Part shown: in pieces, positions 9,101 to 18,073 of the stretch
Position numbering within the stretch: the first letter of the stretch is position 1
How the letters are laid out: every line of letters begins with the position of its first letter
Source of the DNA: Roseibium porphyridii
Lineage (GTDB): Bacteria; Pseudomonadota; Alphaproteobacteria; Rhizobiales; Stappiaceae
Length of the DNA: 64,000 nt
Assembly (NCBI RefSeq): GCF_026191725.2
Contig: NZ_CP120863.1
Span: 3,948,001 to 4,012,000, forward strand
Reading direction: 5' to 3'
The notes under the pieces: model-generated
The model's database searches: none
The model's input: the letters and a program-made list of their open reading frames with translations, nothing else
Told to the model about the DNA's origin: nothing
Translations under genes and position numbers: made by a program

Positions 9101-11048
9101 TCGCCTCACCTAGCGTTGCTCTGATTTCTTCGCCCCGTTCTTTCAGGGCGGCAATTTCCGTGTCGACCGCCTCGATGCGGGTCTCCGACTCGGCAAGCTT
9201 GCGGGCCGTGCGCTTATAAAGATCAGCACCTGTCTGAACGGCAGACAAGTTGGCACGAAGCCGGTCCTGATCTGATGTCTCTTCGTCCTTGCGCGCGCGC
9301 AGCAGACTGATCTGTCGCTCGACCTGGGTGATCTCGGACTGCAGTTTCGCCAGTTCCCTCAATTTGGTTGCTGTCTGCCTTTCAGGGGCACGTGAAGCAA
9401 GACTGACAAGGGTTTGAGCATCGGTCGTGATCAGCGAATATGTTTCTGAAAGCGTGCGTTGTTCCAACACGGCTGCGGTTTGGGTAGCTCCTTCCAGAAC
9501 TTCGATCTTTAGCCGATTGTGAGTGGCGGTATCGTCCATATGTTCAGATGAGGAGAACTCCCAGCCCGGTCGTCTGGGGTGTTCGATGACAACCGTGCGC
9601 GCATCATCAGGCGCACCTTTGATCGCATAGCGCGTTTCAGCCCGCTGGAGCACAGATGCCGTTAGCAGACCGTTTGCTACCCTGATTGTCGTGATCTGAT
9701 TGTCGGATTTGGCCGACTGCGCAATTCTGACCTTTTTGTCGGTCGCAAAGCTCGCCATACGGCTCTCACCAGACGGCATGCCATTGATCTGGGCATCGCC
9801 GACATATCCTTCGCTTTCGTCATAGACTGTCAAGATGCCTCTGGGCAGACTGGTGTCGGTTTCGTTCTTGATCAAGATTGCGGCAACTGGATGCGGCAAT
9901 CCGCTTTCGGGCCGAAAAACGGAGACAGTTTCTGCGGAAACGACCTTGTCAACAATCGGAGCTGATAGTGTTTCACCGCTCTCAAGGCTCACAGGCCACG
10001 GCAGCGTGAAAGAGGCTGTCACAGCACCTTCACTTGCCTCGCCAACATTGGCGTTGGCCATCTTGCGCGCCATGGGTGCCGTTGCAGGAGCTGCCGCCGA
10101 CAACGCGGCAATCCTTGAGCGACCGTCAAACATGGCCTCACTTTCCGCCACTTCAATTCTTGGTTCAGCGCCGGTGTCCGCCGGTGGAACATATCCAGCA
10201 GAAACGTCGATCGGAACTTCACGTCGCTGTTTCCAATAAAGATCGTGCAAACGCTGTTTGAGAGTGACCGGTGCACCTGAAGACAAGGTGACCGTGACAT
10301 CCTGCCAATCCTCACCACTGGCGTTCTCCAAAACCGCCCAGGCTTGCAGGCGGGCCGTGTCGTCAGCAAGCGTTACAACGCGGTAGGCCGTTTTCCAGAT
10401 TGGGGTTGGCACCACATAGGAAACCGCAACTTCGCGAGCCCCCTCACCCGCAACTTTCAGCGCGACAGCGCGTGCGCCGTCGGACTTGCCTCTGCCAACG
10501 GCTCCGAGTGCCTTGGCAACTTTCTGCTGTATGTCTTCGTCCAGGAACTGAATTTCCGTGTCGGCTGTCAGATCGACACTTTTGATGCCGCCTATGCTCA
10601 GGACAGAAACGACATTGCGCTGCCCGCTGTCTCCTTCGTCCCTTGTGGAAACGCCCAATACCAATCCTTCAACACTGGATCCCGCCTTTTCGATGAGCAC
10701 ATTGGTCCCTTGCAGAGCGGCCAACAAACGGGCTGGTGACTGAAGGTCATCAACCGAAAAGGGAAGGTTTTTAAACGTCTCCGCCAGAGGATTGGGCCCC
10801 GGTAACGTGATGCCTTCCACGACTCCCTTCTCATCGAAAACAACAATACTCTTCAGAACATCGTTCACCTGATCGAGCGGCACCGTCATGTTGATCAGAC
10901 CTGTGCTATCGATATCCGCCTTGCGAACGACTTCCGCCAGGCCACCGGAAGACAGTGTTATGCTGGTAATCGGACCGTTTTCTGCACCAAGGACAACACC
11001 TGGAATAGCAATAAAAAAAGCGACAGTTGAAGTAAGTCGAGACAACAT
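9087..11048 (-). CDS. DUF4139 (mucoidy inhibitor MuiA-like) exported protein
   Basis: Predicted periplasmic protein of about 653 residues. The start at 11048 gives a clear signal sequence (MLSRLTSTVAFFIAIPGVVLG); GGAG lies nine bases upstream, and the longer reading frame adds only 20 atypical residues. The N-terminal region (AEVVRKADIDSTGLINMTVP) fits DUF4140 and the central beta-rich region, with the VPTPIWKTAYRV segment, fits DUF4139. The final 100 residues form a heptad-like coiled coil (ETRIEAVDTEIAALKERGEE). No biochemical role is established for the family. It is transcribed toward gph and overlaps it by 14 bases. Confidence 0.85.
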   Translation of the reverse strand: MLSRLTSTVAFFIAIPGVVLGAENGPITSITLSSGGLAEVVRKADIDSTGLINMTVPLDQVNDVLKSIVVFDEKGVVEGITLPGPNPLAETFKNLPFSVDDLQSPARLLAALQGTNVLIEKAGSSVEGLVLGVSTRDEGDSGQRNVVSVLSIGGIKSVDLTADTEIQFLDEDIQQKVAKALGAVGRGKSDGARAVALKVAGEGAREVAVSYVVPTPIWKTAYRVVTLADDTARLQAWAVLENASGEDWQDVTVTLSSGAPVTLKQRLHDLYWKQRREVPIDVSAGYVPPADTGAEPRIEVAESEAMFDGRSRIAALSAAAPATAPMARKMANANVGEASEGAVTASFTLPWPVSLESGETLSAPIVDKVVSAETVSVFRPESGLPHPVAAILIKNETDTSLPRGILTVYDESEGYVGDAQINGMPSGESRMASFATDKKVRIAQSAKSDNQITTIRVANGLLTASVLQRAETRYAIKGAPDDARTVVIEHPRRPGWEFSSSEHMDDTATHNRLKIEVLEGATQTAAVLEQRTLSETYSLITTDAQTLVSLASRAPERQTATKLRELAKLQSEITQVERQISLLRARKDEETSDQDRLRANLSAVQTGADLYKRTARKLAESETRIEAVDTEIAALKERGEEIRATLGEAIRTF

Positions 11049-11495
11049 GATTGAAAAACTCCGGTCAGACGGCAAGAGGCAAAATCGATAGGCAGACAAT
11101 ACGGCCATTGTGGGAAATCCATGTGCCGCAGATCACCAAATGACACTTACCAAAGCTTGAGTAGCTTCAAGGACGAAGTTCGGTTCAAACACGAGATTTC
11201 AAGCTGATCATTCAACGGAAAAATCCTGAAATATCCCAGAAGGGTCATGGTTCACTCGCAACACTGACGACCGATCCTCCTTTCGGGTTATTGTCATATC
11301 TGACAATATCACAGAGCAATCAGATGCCGTTTTCCATCTTCGATCAGGCAAATGCTGTCAGAAAATCAACCATGACGCGCATTTTAAGCCAATTCTTCAA
11401 GCTTTAAATCGCCGGTACATGGCAAATCTCCAAATGAAAAATTTCAATAATGCTGTTCGTTGCTATTTCTTTTAAACAAGTCCTTTGGATTAACT
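11049..11495. other. 447-base intergenic region with a candidate operator
   Basis: Divergent region between the DUF4139 gene and the gene at 11496. It is AT-rich toward its right end. The only structure I can support is the inverted repeat at 11290-11307; no coding frame looks genuine and no tRNA or riboswitch was recognised. Confidence 0.6.
11290..11307. promoter_or_regulatory. Inverted repeat, candidate operator
   Basis: ATTGTCA-TATC-TGACAAT: perfect 7-base arms with a 4-base spacer in the divergent region between the DUF4139 gene and the unknown gene at 11496. Symmetry and placement fit a regulator site; the regulator is unknown. Confidence 0.4.
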
Positions 11496-12641
11496 ATGGC
11501 CGAAACAGACGAAACAGCAGTACCTGCGGGCACTCAGCTTTCGGATTGCTGCCAGGTGCTGGACGCCAAATTAAACAACTTTATCGCAAACCTGCGCCGC
11601 GAAGGTTACGCGTCGGCCGATTTGCCGGAACTGGTTTTTGATCAATTCGGAGACACTTTGGTGAACAAGCCGCATCTGGCGAGCATCGAAGATGAACTGA
11701 TCCAGGAGTTTCACAATCCGAAAAAGGGTGCATCCGGTCGCAAGTGTGAGCTGGATGTCAAGAATTCAAAATACAATGGCGCAAAAGGCACGGTTACGCT
11801 TCTGTCGCCGGTGATCAATTGCAACGGGATCGTAATCGGCATCGACAAGGTTGGGCACTTCTTTCAACTCGGATACACCATTTATAGCCGACTGAATGGG
11901 TCAACCAGCGGCGTCGTTTTTGAACACGTTGCAGACGGGGCCGTGAAGGTCTTCAACAACTGGCTGCATTCGCGCACGGGCAAAAGATACAAGGATCCGA
12001 GGGGGCACTTTGCGAAGGCAATTCTGACGGCGAAATATCCAAACGCGTTCAAGTTCACTCAGAAGGGCTACAATCAGAACTCCGAGATGAACAGCTTCGG
12101 CGCAGCAAACACTGGTGTCTATTCGCAGGCAGATATTTGCGCCAACAATGCGGGAGCCCAGTTTTACAAGGACCTAGAAAAAAGCGTTCCCGGCCAACGC
12201 TTCAGCTTCAGCAAATTCGTCACCAAGGACTGGAGCGAAACATACAATCCCAGCCTCTACACTCAAGAACTTGCCGCAACCGTCTGGCCGAATATCCTCG
12301 TCATGCGCAACTGGAAAATGACGCTCTTTGATCAGGGGAAAGTGAAATCACAGCTCGTTGAAAACTGTCAGTTTTCCGGAACCGGTACCAGATTCAAAGT
12401 TTCTGTCGGTCCCGCTGCCAAAGCCATGGCGAGTGGCTCTTTCGATCTCTCAACCCGCAGAGATTCAAAAGTTGCCAGACAGACCGGCCTGGTGAACGGC
12501 ATCACGCTCAAGGGAAACATTCAGTTTCAGGGTGAAATGCGCCAGTTCCTGCTCAACTCCATCACGGAAAACAAAATCGAGGGTACTTGGGGACACGGCG
12601 CTAACTCGGCCAATGGCGGCGCATGTACAATCGAAACATAG
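11496..12641 (+). CDS. Protein of unknown function with a DKVGHFFQLGY motif
   Basis: I do not recognise this 381-residue protein. From the ATG at 11496 it has no convincing signal sequence; a TTG 12 codons upstream does not create one. The most distinctive segment is IGIDKVGHFFQLGYTIYSR; comparable D-K-x-x-H-F patterns occur in uncharacterised envelope proteins, which is only a hint. It carries several cysteines (SDCCQ near residue 17, then RKCEL, INCNG, DICANN, VENCQ and GGACT) that could pair if it is exported. The C-terminal third looks like a beta-rich domain (GSFDLSTRRDSK to KIEGTWGHGANS). Codon usage resembles the neighbours, and the long frame with no convincing alternative supports a real gene. 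Confidence 0.65.
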   Translation: MAETDETAVPAGTQLSDCCQVLDAKLNNFIANLRREGYASADLPELVFDQFGDTLVNKPHLASIEDELIQEFHNPKKGASGRKCELDVKNSKYNGAKGTVTLLSPVINCNGIVIGIDKVGHFFQLGYTIYSRLNGSTSGVVFEHVADGAVKVFNNWLHSRTGKRYKDPRGHFAKAILTAKYPNAFKFTQKGYNQNSEMNSFGAANTGVYSQADICANNAGAQFYKDLEKSVPGQRFSFSKFVTKDWSETYNPSLYTQELAATVWPNILVMRNWKMTLFDQGKVKSQLVENCQFSGTGTRFKVSVGPAAKAMASGSFDLSTRRDSKVARQTGLVNGITLKGNIQFQGEMRQFLLNSITENKIEGTWGHGANSANGGACTIET

Positions 12642-12724
12642 CATTGCGGCGCTGGCCGCGGATCTCTCGGATTTCAAGAAAACTGGGCATAATTTCTTAA
12701 TCAAATCGTTAAGAAAGACCGCGA

Positions 12725-12756
12725 CTGTAAGCGATCTGTTAAGTTGAAACTTACAG
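12725..12756. other. Inverted repeat upstream of the Gln/Arg-rich protein gene
   Basis: CTGTAAG (12725-12731) and CTTACAG (12750-12756) are perfect complements separated by 18 bases. A second pair, ACTCAG / CTGAGT, lies within the following 40 bases. These may fold in the leader of the gene at 12836 or may be binding sites; neither is followed by a T-tract. Confidence 0.3.
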
Positions 12757-12835
12757 GAAGAACGACTCAGTCACCGGTAGAGCTGAGTGATTGGCGAAAT
12801 GCCTTTCACAGTCACCGGCCAAGAACCGGCATCAC

Positions 12836-13312
12836 ATGTTCATAACCTTCCTCAAATCCATCACGCTGGCGACATGCCTGATAGCGACGCTCGCAATTGT
12901 GTTTCCCGCTGAAGCCCGTCAACAGACCGACGCAACTTCAATGGACAAAACGCATGCCGACACGCTTCGTGAGATCTTGCCCATTTGGCCAAACCGCTCT
13001 CAGTCTGAAACACCCTTGAGATTTGCGCAAAGCGAAGAACTAAAGCGGCAAAAAGAGCTGCTTGAGCTGCAGCGTCAATGGATACAGCAGGAACGGCAGC
13101 GCCTCGAACAACAACGAGCCAACCAGAGAGCACGCGAGCAAAGCCTGCAACAGCGTGAGCTTCAACAGCGTCAAAGGCAAGGCCGGGCGGCGCAGAACCG
13201 TCAAAGCTACCAACGCCAGCAATACCGCTCTCAACAATACCGCCGCGTCCGCAACCGCCCCCAACAGTATCGCCGGCAACAATTCCAGAACCAGGGATTT
13301 GTGAGGCAGTAA
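12836..13312 (+). CDS. Exported glutamine/arginine-rich small protein
   Basis: A 158-residue protein, function unknown. The ATG at 12836 opens a good signal sequence (MFITFLKSITLATCLIATLA, likely cleaved after PAEA). The mature part has a short mixed segment and then, from about residue 65, a highly charged stretch dominated by Gln and Arg (for example QQERQRLEQQRANQ), with repeated Q-Q-Y-R units at the end. This is strongly basic, first helical or coiled-coil and then disordered. It could bind nucleic acid, acidic polysaccharide or the envelope, but no family supports a choice. Low-complexity composition means frame artefacts must be considered, although the signal sequence argues for a real gene. 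Confidence 0.65.
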   Translation: MFITFLKSITLATCLIATLAIVFPAEARQQTDATSMDKTHADTLREILPIWPNRSQSETPLRFAQSEELKRQKELLELQRQWIQQERQRLEQQRANQRAREQSLQQRELQQRQRQGRAAQNRQSYQRQQYRSQQYRRVRNRPQQYRRQQFQNQGFVRQ

Positions 13313-13493
13313 GTCACTGTCTCAGTCAGCACTCATGGCTACAAACAGCCGTGACTTGAGTCGACATCCTATTGCTTTGTCGACAAGTTTGCTCGGCCGT
13401 CCCCAAGCCATTTCTCAAAACGCGTCGTTGAATTTTTTCCGACGGAACCTGTCTGGTATTGTCAAAGAGTGATTCCAATCCGGCAGGAAAAAT

Positions 13494-15347
13494 ATGGCTA
13501 CACAAACCGCAAACAACCCCGCTCGGGAAAAGATGCTGAAAGGTTTGTCCTACCAGAAATCAGGTGAAATCGAGAAAGCGCAACGCTGCTATAAGCAGGT
13601 CCTAAAGAAGTCCCCAAATCATCCCGACGCCCTTCATTTGCTCGGAGTAACCTACCGTCAACAGGGCTATCCCAAGCGAGCGGTCGAGTACATCCAAAAA
13701 GCCATTAAAGCGAACAGCAATCAGGCCCCCTTTTACGCCAACCTGGCACGGGCCATGATGGACATTGGCACGGACCCTGAAAGCCTTCTGGCGGTATGCA
13801 ACAAAGCATTGTTGCTAAATCCCAAGGAGCGAGAAGCGCGCAACATAAAAGGTATTGCACTCACTCAGCTCAAAGAATTCAACGAAGCAGAAATGATCTT
13901 TCAGGAGCTGGTAGTCGAGTATCCCAATTTTTCCGACGTCTACCACAATTTTGGGAACTTGTTGATGGAGGCTGACAAAGCTGAGCACGCCATTAATTTT
14001 TTCACGAAAGCTTGCTTACTGGATCCTGACAATTCGAATAATTTCATTCAACGCTCCAGATGTCGAATGAAATTGAAACAGTATGAACCCTCTCAGCTAG
14101 AACTATCCGAAGCTCTTGAGAGGTTTCCGGGCGACAGTGAAGTTGAGCATGAAGCTGCGAGGCTGTTGTTTTGCATGAACGAGTCTCGGAAAAGCGTTGA
14201 ATATGCCCGCAAATCGCTCAACTCTGATCCGAAAAACTATCACAAAGCCATTACATTAGGTGTGAGCCTTTTGATGCTCGGAGAAGAAAAAGAGTCTCTT
14301 GAGACGATGAAAATGGCCCAAAGATTGGGGCCCCAGGGTAGCAAAACAATCGAGTGGAACCTTTCGCTGGCGTATCTGGCGAACGGAGATCTTGAAAATG
14401 GTTGGGCTCTTCACAAAGCAAGATTTGGCGACCCGTCGTTACAGGTTGCAGATCGGAAATTCGAAGTACCGGAATGGACTGGAGAAGACATCTCAGACAA
14501 GACAGTATTGGTCTGGGCGGATCAGGGTCTCGGAGATGCCCTAAGAGCAGGAACTATGCTGCCAGAACTCATTGAAAAGTCTGGCAAAGTGATCATAGAA
14601 CTTTCTGAAAAAGCCGCCAAGTTCTTCAAATACTCTTTTCCGAGTACTATTTGCCGCATAGCTCAAGTGGACAAAGACCTGAATGCCACTGCATCTGATT
14701 TCGATGTGCATACCAACATCAGTGACCTGGTAGAGTTTTTCCGACCGGATTTGGTGTCATTCAAGAATGCAAAGTGCCCAGTTTATTCGTTCGAGAAAGA
14801 ACGCGCGATTGGCTACTTAAAAAGACTACAAGGTCATGAAAAAAAACCTATAATCGGGTTTTCCTGGAGATCGAGAAATCTTGCTGTAAATCGTGCCCGA
14901 TTTTACTTGTCAGCGCCAGGGATCGCGCCAGTTCTTGAGTCTCGTGACGCGATTTTCGTCAACTTACAATACCTTCCCGTAGCAAAAGAACTTGAGTTTT
15001 TTCGAAGCAAGTTCGGCGACAGGTTTCACAACCTGGAGGATATAGACCTGTTCAACGACCTTCTCGGTGCTGCAGCATTAACTGCTTGCTGTGACCTGGT
15101 TGTTTCTGCGAACACAAGTGTTGCTGATATGGCCGGTCTTTTGAACGTTCCATGTATTCGCTTTGGACAACAAGAAGCCAGCTTGCTCCTTGGACAGCAG
15201 AATCCGCCATGGTACCCATCCATGACATACATGCACCCCTTCCTAGATCGGCCGTGCGCGGAATTTGTACCGGAAATTATTGCCGCGATGAACCAACACC
15301 TGGAAGGCTGGTCGCCAGCCCCTAGAAATGCTCGGCTCGGCCTTTAG
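13494..15347 (+). CDS. TPR protein with a glycosyltransferase-like C-terminal half
   Basis: The 617-residue cytoplasmic protein starts with tandem tetratricopeptide repeats (about residues 10-265; clear units around NHPDALHLLGVTYRQQGYPK and AEHAINFFTKACLLDPDNSN). The C-terminal half (from TVLVWADQGLGDALRAGTML) resembles the GT9/heptosyltransferase-like fold seen in many TPR-glycan proteins, with a late acidic/hydrophobic block around DLVVSANTSVADMAGLLNVP. The ATG is preceded by GGCAGGA. It faces the methyltransferase gene with a 32-base gap. Context and fold suggest transfer or handling of a sugar, perhaps onto protein or flagellin; the acceptor is unknown. It reads more AT-rich than the left flank. 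Confidence 0.8.
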   Translation: MATQTANNPAREKMLKGLSYQKSGEIEKAQRCYKQVLKKSPNHPDALHLLGVTYRQQGYPKRAVEYIQKAIKANSNQAPFYANLARAMMDIGTDPESLLAVCNKALLLNPKEREARNIKGIALTQLKEFNEAEMIFQELVVEYPNFSDVYHNFGNLLMEADKAEHAINFFTKACLLDPDNSNNFIQRSRCRMKLKQYEPSQLELSEALERFPGDSEVEHEAARLLFCMNESRKSVEYARKSLNSDPKNYHKAITLGVSLLMLGEEKESLETMKMAQRLGPQGSKTIEWNLSLAYLANGDLENGWALHKARFGDPSLQVADRKFEVPEWTGEDISDKTVLVWADQGLGDALRAGTMLPELIEKSGKVIIELSEKAAKFFKYSFPSTICRIAQVDKDLNATASDFDVHTNISDLVEFFRPDLVSFKNAKCPVYSFEKERAIGYLKRLQGHEKKPIIGFSWRSRNLAVNRARFYLSAPGIAPVLESRDAIFVNLQYLPVAKELEFFRSKFGDRFHNLEDIDLFNDLLGAAALTACCDLVVSANTSVADMAGLLNVPCIRFGQQEASLLLGQQNPPWYPSMTYMHPFLDRPCAEFVPEIIAAMNQHLEGWSPAPRNARLGL

Positions 15348-15379
15348 AGTAACTCCAGGGTCCATCATCGAAAATTGTC

Positions 15380-16285
15380 TCAGCCTGGTTTGCGAGCGAT
15401 CGCAACCAGAGTGTCCGTTCTGTCGATCCTGTTTAATGCAGCCTCATAAGTCGCCGATAGCTCCGGCGTATCAATTAGCGCCAACGGAGACTTGTGCCCT
15501 CCTGGTTTTCCAAAGGACAACCAAGTGAGGTGGTTTGAAACTGGATACCTCTGAACGCCTTCGACAGTGATATCGACGAACCCGGAATATGCCAGCAACC
15601 TCCTAAGACTTTCTCGGGTGTGAAGAACGAGGTGTTGGCTCCAAAGGGTAAATAACTGAAACGCGTCATTTTGCAGATCTTCCAGGAGGAAATCCCGTGC
15701 GTGAGGAACTTCGACAACGACAAGGCCTCCAGGTTTTAACAACCGAAAAATGTCATTCAGAACCAACATGGGTTCTGGCAGGTGTTCCAAAACATGAAAG
15801 CTTACTACGGTATCCATGCTGTTTTCGGAGAAGAACTCCAATGACCGTTGGCATGGAATCCCTTCGTTGTTCAGCGCCTCTACATAAGTCTTTTGGAGTT
15901 CCACACCTGTGACTGATGCGGCCTCATGTTCAACGCGTCTCAGAAATGCGCCATCACCGCACCCAAAGTCTACTATGTCTCGCCCGCAGATGTATTTTCT
16001 GTATGCTTCAGAACGGCGCATAGCGTCCCGCGAGACTTCAAAATCGCGATTTCCTGATTCCGCTAGATTTACGGACCTGTACTTGCCTTCTTCATAGATC
16101 TCATCACCACCATAAAAATTATCTATGTAGATCACGCCAGAGTGCCGATCCCTATAGACTGTAATGTCGCTCCGGTCCCTTGTACCATGAGCAAAAACCT
16201 CTTTGTTAGCCTCGCTGGCGACCCCAATTTTACTGAGGGTTTGGAAAATACTTGCCGTCATGACACGCCTATCTGAATTTGACAT
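15380..16285 (-). CDS. Class I SAM-dependent methyltransferase
   Basis: A 301-residue methyltransferase with SAM-binding motif I in IVDFGCGDGAFLRRVE, motif post-I acid near VTGVELQKTY, and a motif III-like LLKPGGLVVVEVPHA. The extra N-terminal 90 residues include HSGVIYIDNFYGGDEIYEEG, a type often found in sugar or polyketide/glycan-tailoring methyltransferases. Last gene of the minus-strand operon, only 12 bases after the cytidylyltransferase, so methylation of the sugar made by this operon is the natural inference. The exact position methylated cannot be read from the sequence. Confidence 0.85.
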   Translation of the reverse strand: MSNSDRRVMTASIFQTLSKIGVASEANKEVFAHGTRDRSDITVYRDRHSGVIYIDNFYGGDEIYEEGKYRSVNLAESGNRDFEVSRDAMRRSEAYRKYICGRDIVDFGCGDGAFLRRVEHEAASVTGVELQKTYVEALNNEGIPCQRSLEFFSENSMDTVVSFHVLEHLPEPMLVLNDIFRLLKPGGLVVVEVPHARDFLLEDLQNDAFQLFTLWSQHLVLHTRESLRRLLAYSGFVDITVEGVQRYPVSNHLTWLSFGKPGGHKSPLALIDTPELSATYEAALNRIDRTDTLVAIARKPG

Positions 16286-16297
16286 TTGCCGTGATAA

Positions 16298-16999
16298 TCA
16301 ATTGTGCGTACTGGTTCCGTATTCAACAGCATTGGCGTAGGTTTCTAGTGTGAGCCAATCCCTATGCGTGTCCAAATCGATTTCCGGTGCATCCGGCAAA
16401 ACAACCGGAACGCTTTTGCCAAAAAACCGTTGCCCAGAGCTCACGAAGCCGTTCATGTCGAGTGCATAAATCGCTCCAGTCTCCCTGTATTCCTTCGACC
16501 GGTCCTGGCGCCTCTGGCGCGGCTTCGAGGTGTCATGATTTACACCGACACCGGTCCCGTCTGGATTGATCTTCCAAAGAAATGCATGAACCTCGACCAC
16601 GGAAAATGCCGTGTCAGCATTACGTTCGTTCCGCTCAATTACTACTTTGTCTATTTCCGCAGGAGTAGTCAGCGGAGAGGTGCATTGAAGAAATACGACT
16701 GTTTCTACTTTGGACTGCAAGTCCAGTGCCCTTATTGCATGCAACAGTGCGGCTTCAGATGAAGCCTCATCGCCTGAAATTTCTGCCGGCCTTTTGACGG
16801 TTTTTGCGCCGTACTTCTCGGCGATCGACAAGATTGCATCATCGTCGCTAGAAACGATGACATCCGAAATTGACTGCGCTTCCATCGCTGCTCGAATGGA
16901 GTGCCCTATTAGGGGTTCCCCAAGAAAAGGTTTGATATTTTTTCCCGGAATTCCCTTGGAACCGCCACGAGCTGGGATTATTGCGACAGCGCGCTTCAT
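16298..16999 (-). CDS. CMP-sugar (acylneuraminate-type) cytidylyltransferase
   Basis: Activates a 2-keto acid sugar with CTP to give a CMP-sugar. The 233-residue protein opens with IIPARGGSKGIPGKNIKPF, the nucleotide-binding signature of NeuA/PseF/LegF and KdsB relatives, followed by DVIVSSDDDAILSIAEKYGA and VVFLQCTSPLTT, as in the acylneuraminate branch. The ATG at 16999 has AGGGA upstream; the longer frame lacks one. It lies 42 bases after the dehydratase gene. Together with the NeuB-like enzyme it indicates a nonulosonic-acid-type sugar, although which one cannot be decided here. Confidence 0.88.
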   Translation of the reverse strand: MKRAVAIIPARGGSKGIPGKNIKPFLGEPLIGHSIRAAMEAQSISDVIVSSDDDAILSIAEKYGAKTVKRPAEISGDEASSEAALLHAIRALDLQSKVETVVFLQCTSPLTTPAEIDKVVIERNERNADTAFSVVEVHAFLWKINPDGTGVGVNHDTSKPRQRRQDRSKEYRETGAIYALDMNGFVSSGQRFFGKSVPVVLPDAPEIDLDTHRDWLTLETYANAVEYGTSTHN

Positions 17000-17041
17000 T
17001 ATATTCCCTGTTTTCGTCAATTGGTCGACTCGTGAATAGTT

Positions 17042-18073
17042 CTAAAGACCTTGCGTGTTCACAGCTGCCTTTTTCAGGTCGTAGATTGCCATACGTCTTG
17101 CAATTTCAGGAGCAAGAACTTCAGGTTTCCAGCCAAGAACTTCCTGCGCTTTAGAATTATCACCACGCAAATAGACCACGTCAGACGCTCTGAAATATCT
17201 CTGATCGACAAAAGCTATCATTTTACCGGTTTTGCGATCATAACACTTTTCTTCAATGCCTTCTCCTTCGGAGTAAAGATCGAAGCCAAATTCCTGAGCC
17301 GCCAAAAATAGAAACTCTCTGACGGTGTATTCCGTGTTTGTTGAGATTACAAAATCGTCCGGACTGCCGTGATCAAGCATTTTGATCATCATGTCGGTGT
17401 ATTCCGGTGCATATCCCCAATCCCGCACACTGCTCAGATTGCCTAGTGGCATGGCTTCCGCGTTCTGAAGTTTGATACGGGCGAGCCAACTTGTGATCTT
17501 GCGCGTCACAAATTCGTATCCACGCAGTTCTGATTCATGGTTGAAGAGAATCCCGGAAGTGGCAAACATATCATAGGCTTGCCGATAATTTACGACAATC
17601 GAATGTGCAGCAAGTTTTGACACTGCATATGGGCTCAAAGGATTAAAGGGCGTTTTTTCTGTCTGAGGTTTCTCAAGAACATCCCCATACATTTCTGAAG
17701 TCGAAGCCTGATAGAGTTTAGCGTCCAGTTTCAAAAGGCGCATGGCTTCCAGGATATTTAACACGCCCATGTAATTCACATCGGAAGTATAGTGGGGGAA
17801 CTGGAAGCTGTCGGCGACGAAACTCTGCGCAGCCAAATTGAAAATCAAATCGGGTCGAATTTCATTTAAAATGTTCTGAACGTTGGCAAACTCTGTCACC
17901 TCCAAGGTACAGAATTTGATTTTGTCCCTTATCCCCAGTTCCTTGAGACGGCCGGTCTTGGAGGTGCTTCCTCGACGCATTGCCCCCCAAACTTCATCAC
18001 CGCGGTTCAACAGAGAACGAGCCAAAAAGGCCCCATCTTGTCCAGAAATTCCGGTGATTAGCACTTTAGCCAT
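17042..18073 (-). CDS. GDP-mannose 4,6-dehydratase-like SDR enzyme
   Basis: Extended short-chain dehydrogenase of 343 residues. The NAD(P) motif is GISGQDGAFLA; the catalytic set is Thr-Ser-Glu in STSEMYG with Tyr-x3-Lys in YAVSKLAAH. The segments RRGSTSKTGRL, LFNHESELRGYEFVTRKIT and VRDWGYAPEYTD are those of GDP-mannose 4,6-dehydratase and its GDP-sugar relatives. The start codon overlaps the end of the NeuB-like gene by 8 bases and is preceded by CTAGGAGA, so the two are translationally linked. The paired context makes a GDP-sugar route to a 6-deoxy intermediate possible, as in legionaminic acid synthesis, but the later enzymes are missing from the window. Confidence 0.85.
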   Translation of the reverse strand: MAKVLITGISGQDGAFLARSLLNRGDEVWGAMRRGSTSKTGRLKELGIRDKIKFCTLEVTEFANVQNILNEIRPDLIFNLAAQSFVADSFQFPHYTSDVNYMGVLNILEAMRLLKLDAKLYQASTSEMYGDVLEKPQTEKTPFNPLSPYAVSKLAAHSIVVNYRQAYDMFATSGILFNHESELRGYEFVTRKITSWLARIKLQNAEAMPLGNLSSVRDWGYAPEYTDMMIKMLDHGSPDDFVISTNTEYTVREFLFLAAQEFGFDLYSEGEGIEEKCYDRKTGKMIAFVDQRYFRASDVVYLRGDNSKAQEVLGWKPEVLAPEIARRMAIYDLKKAAVNTQGL

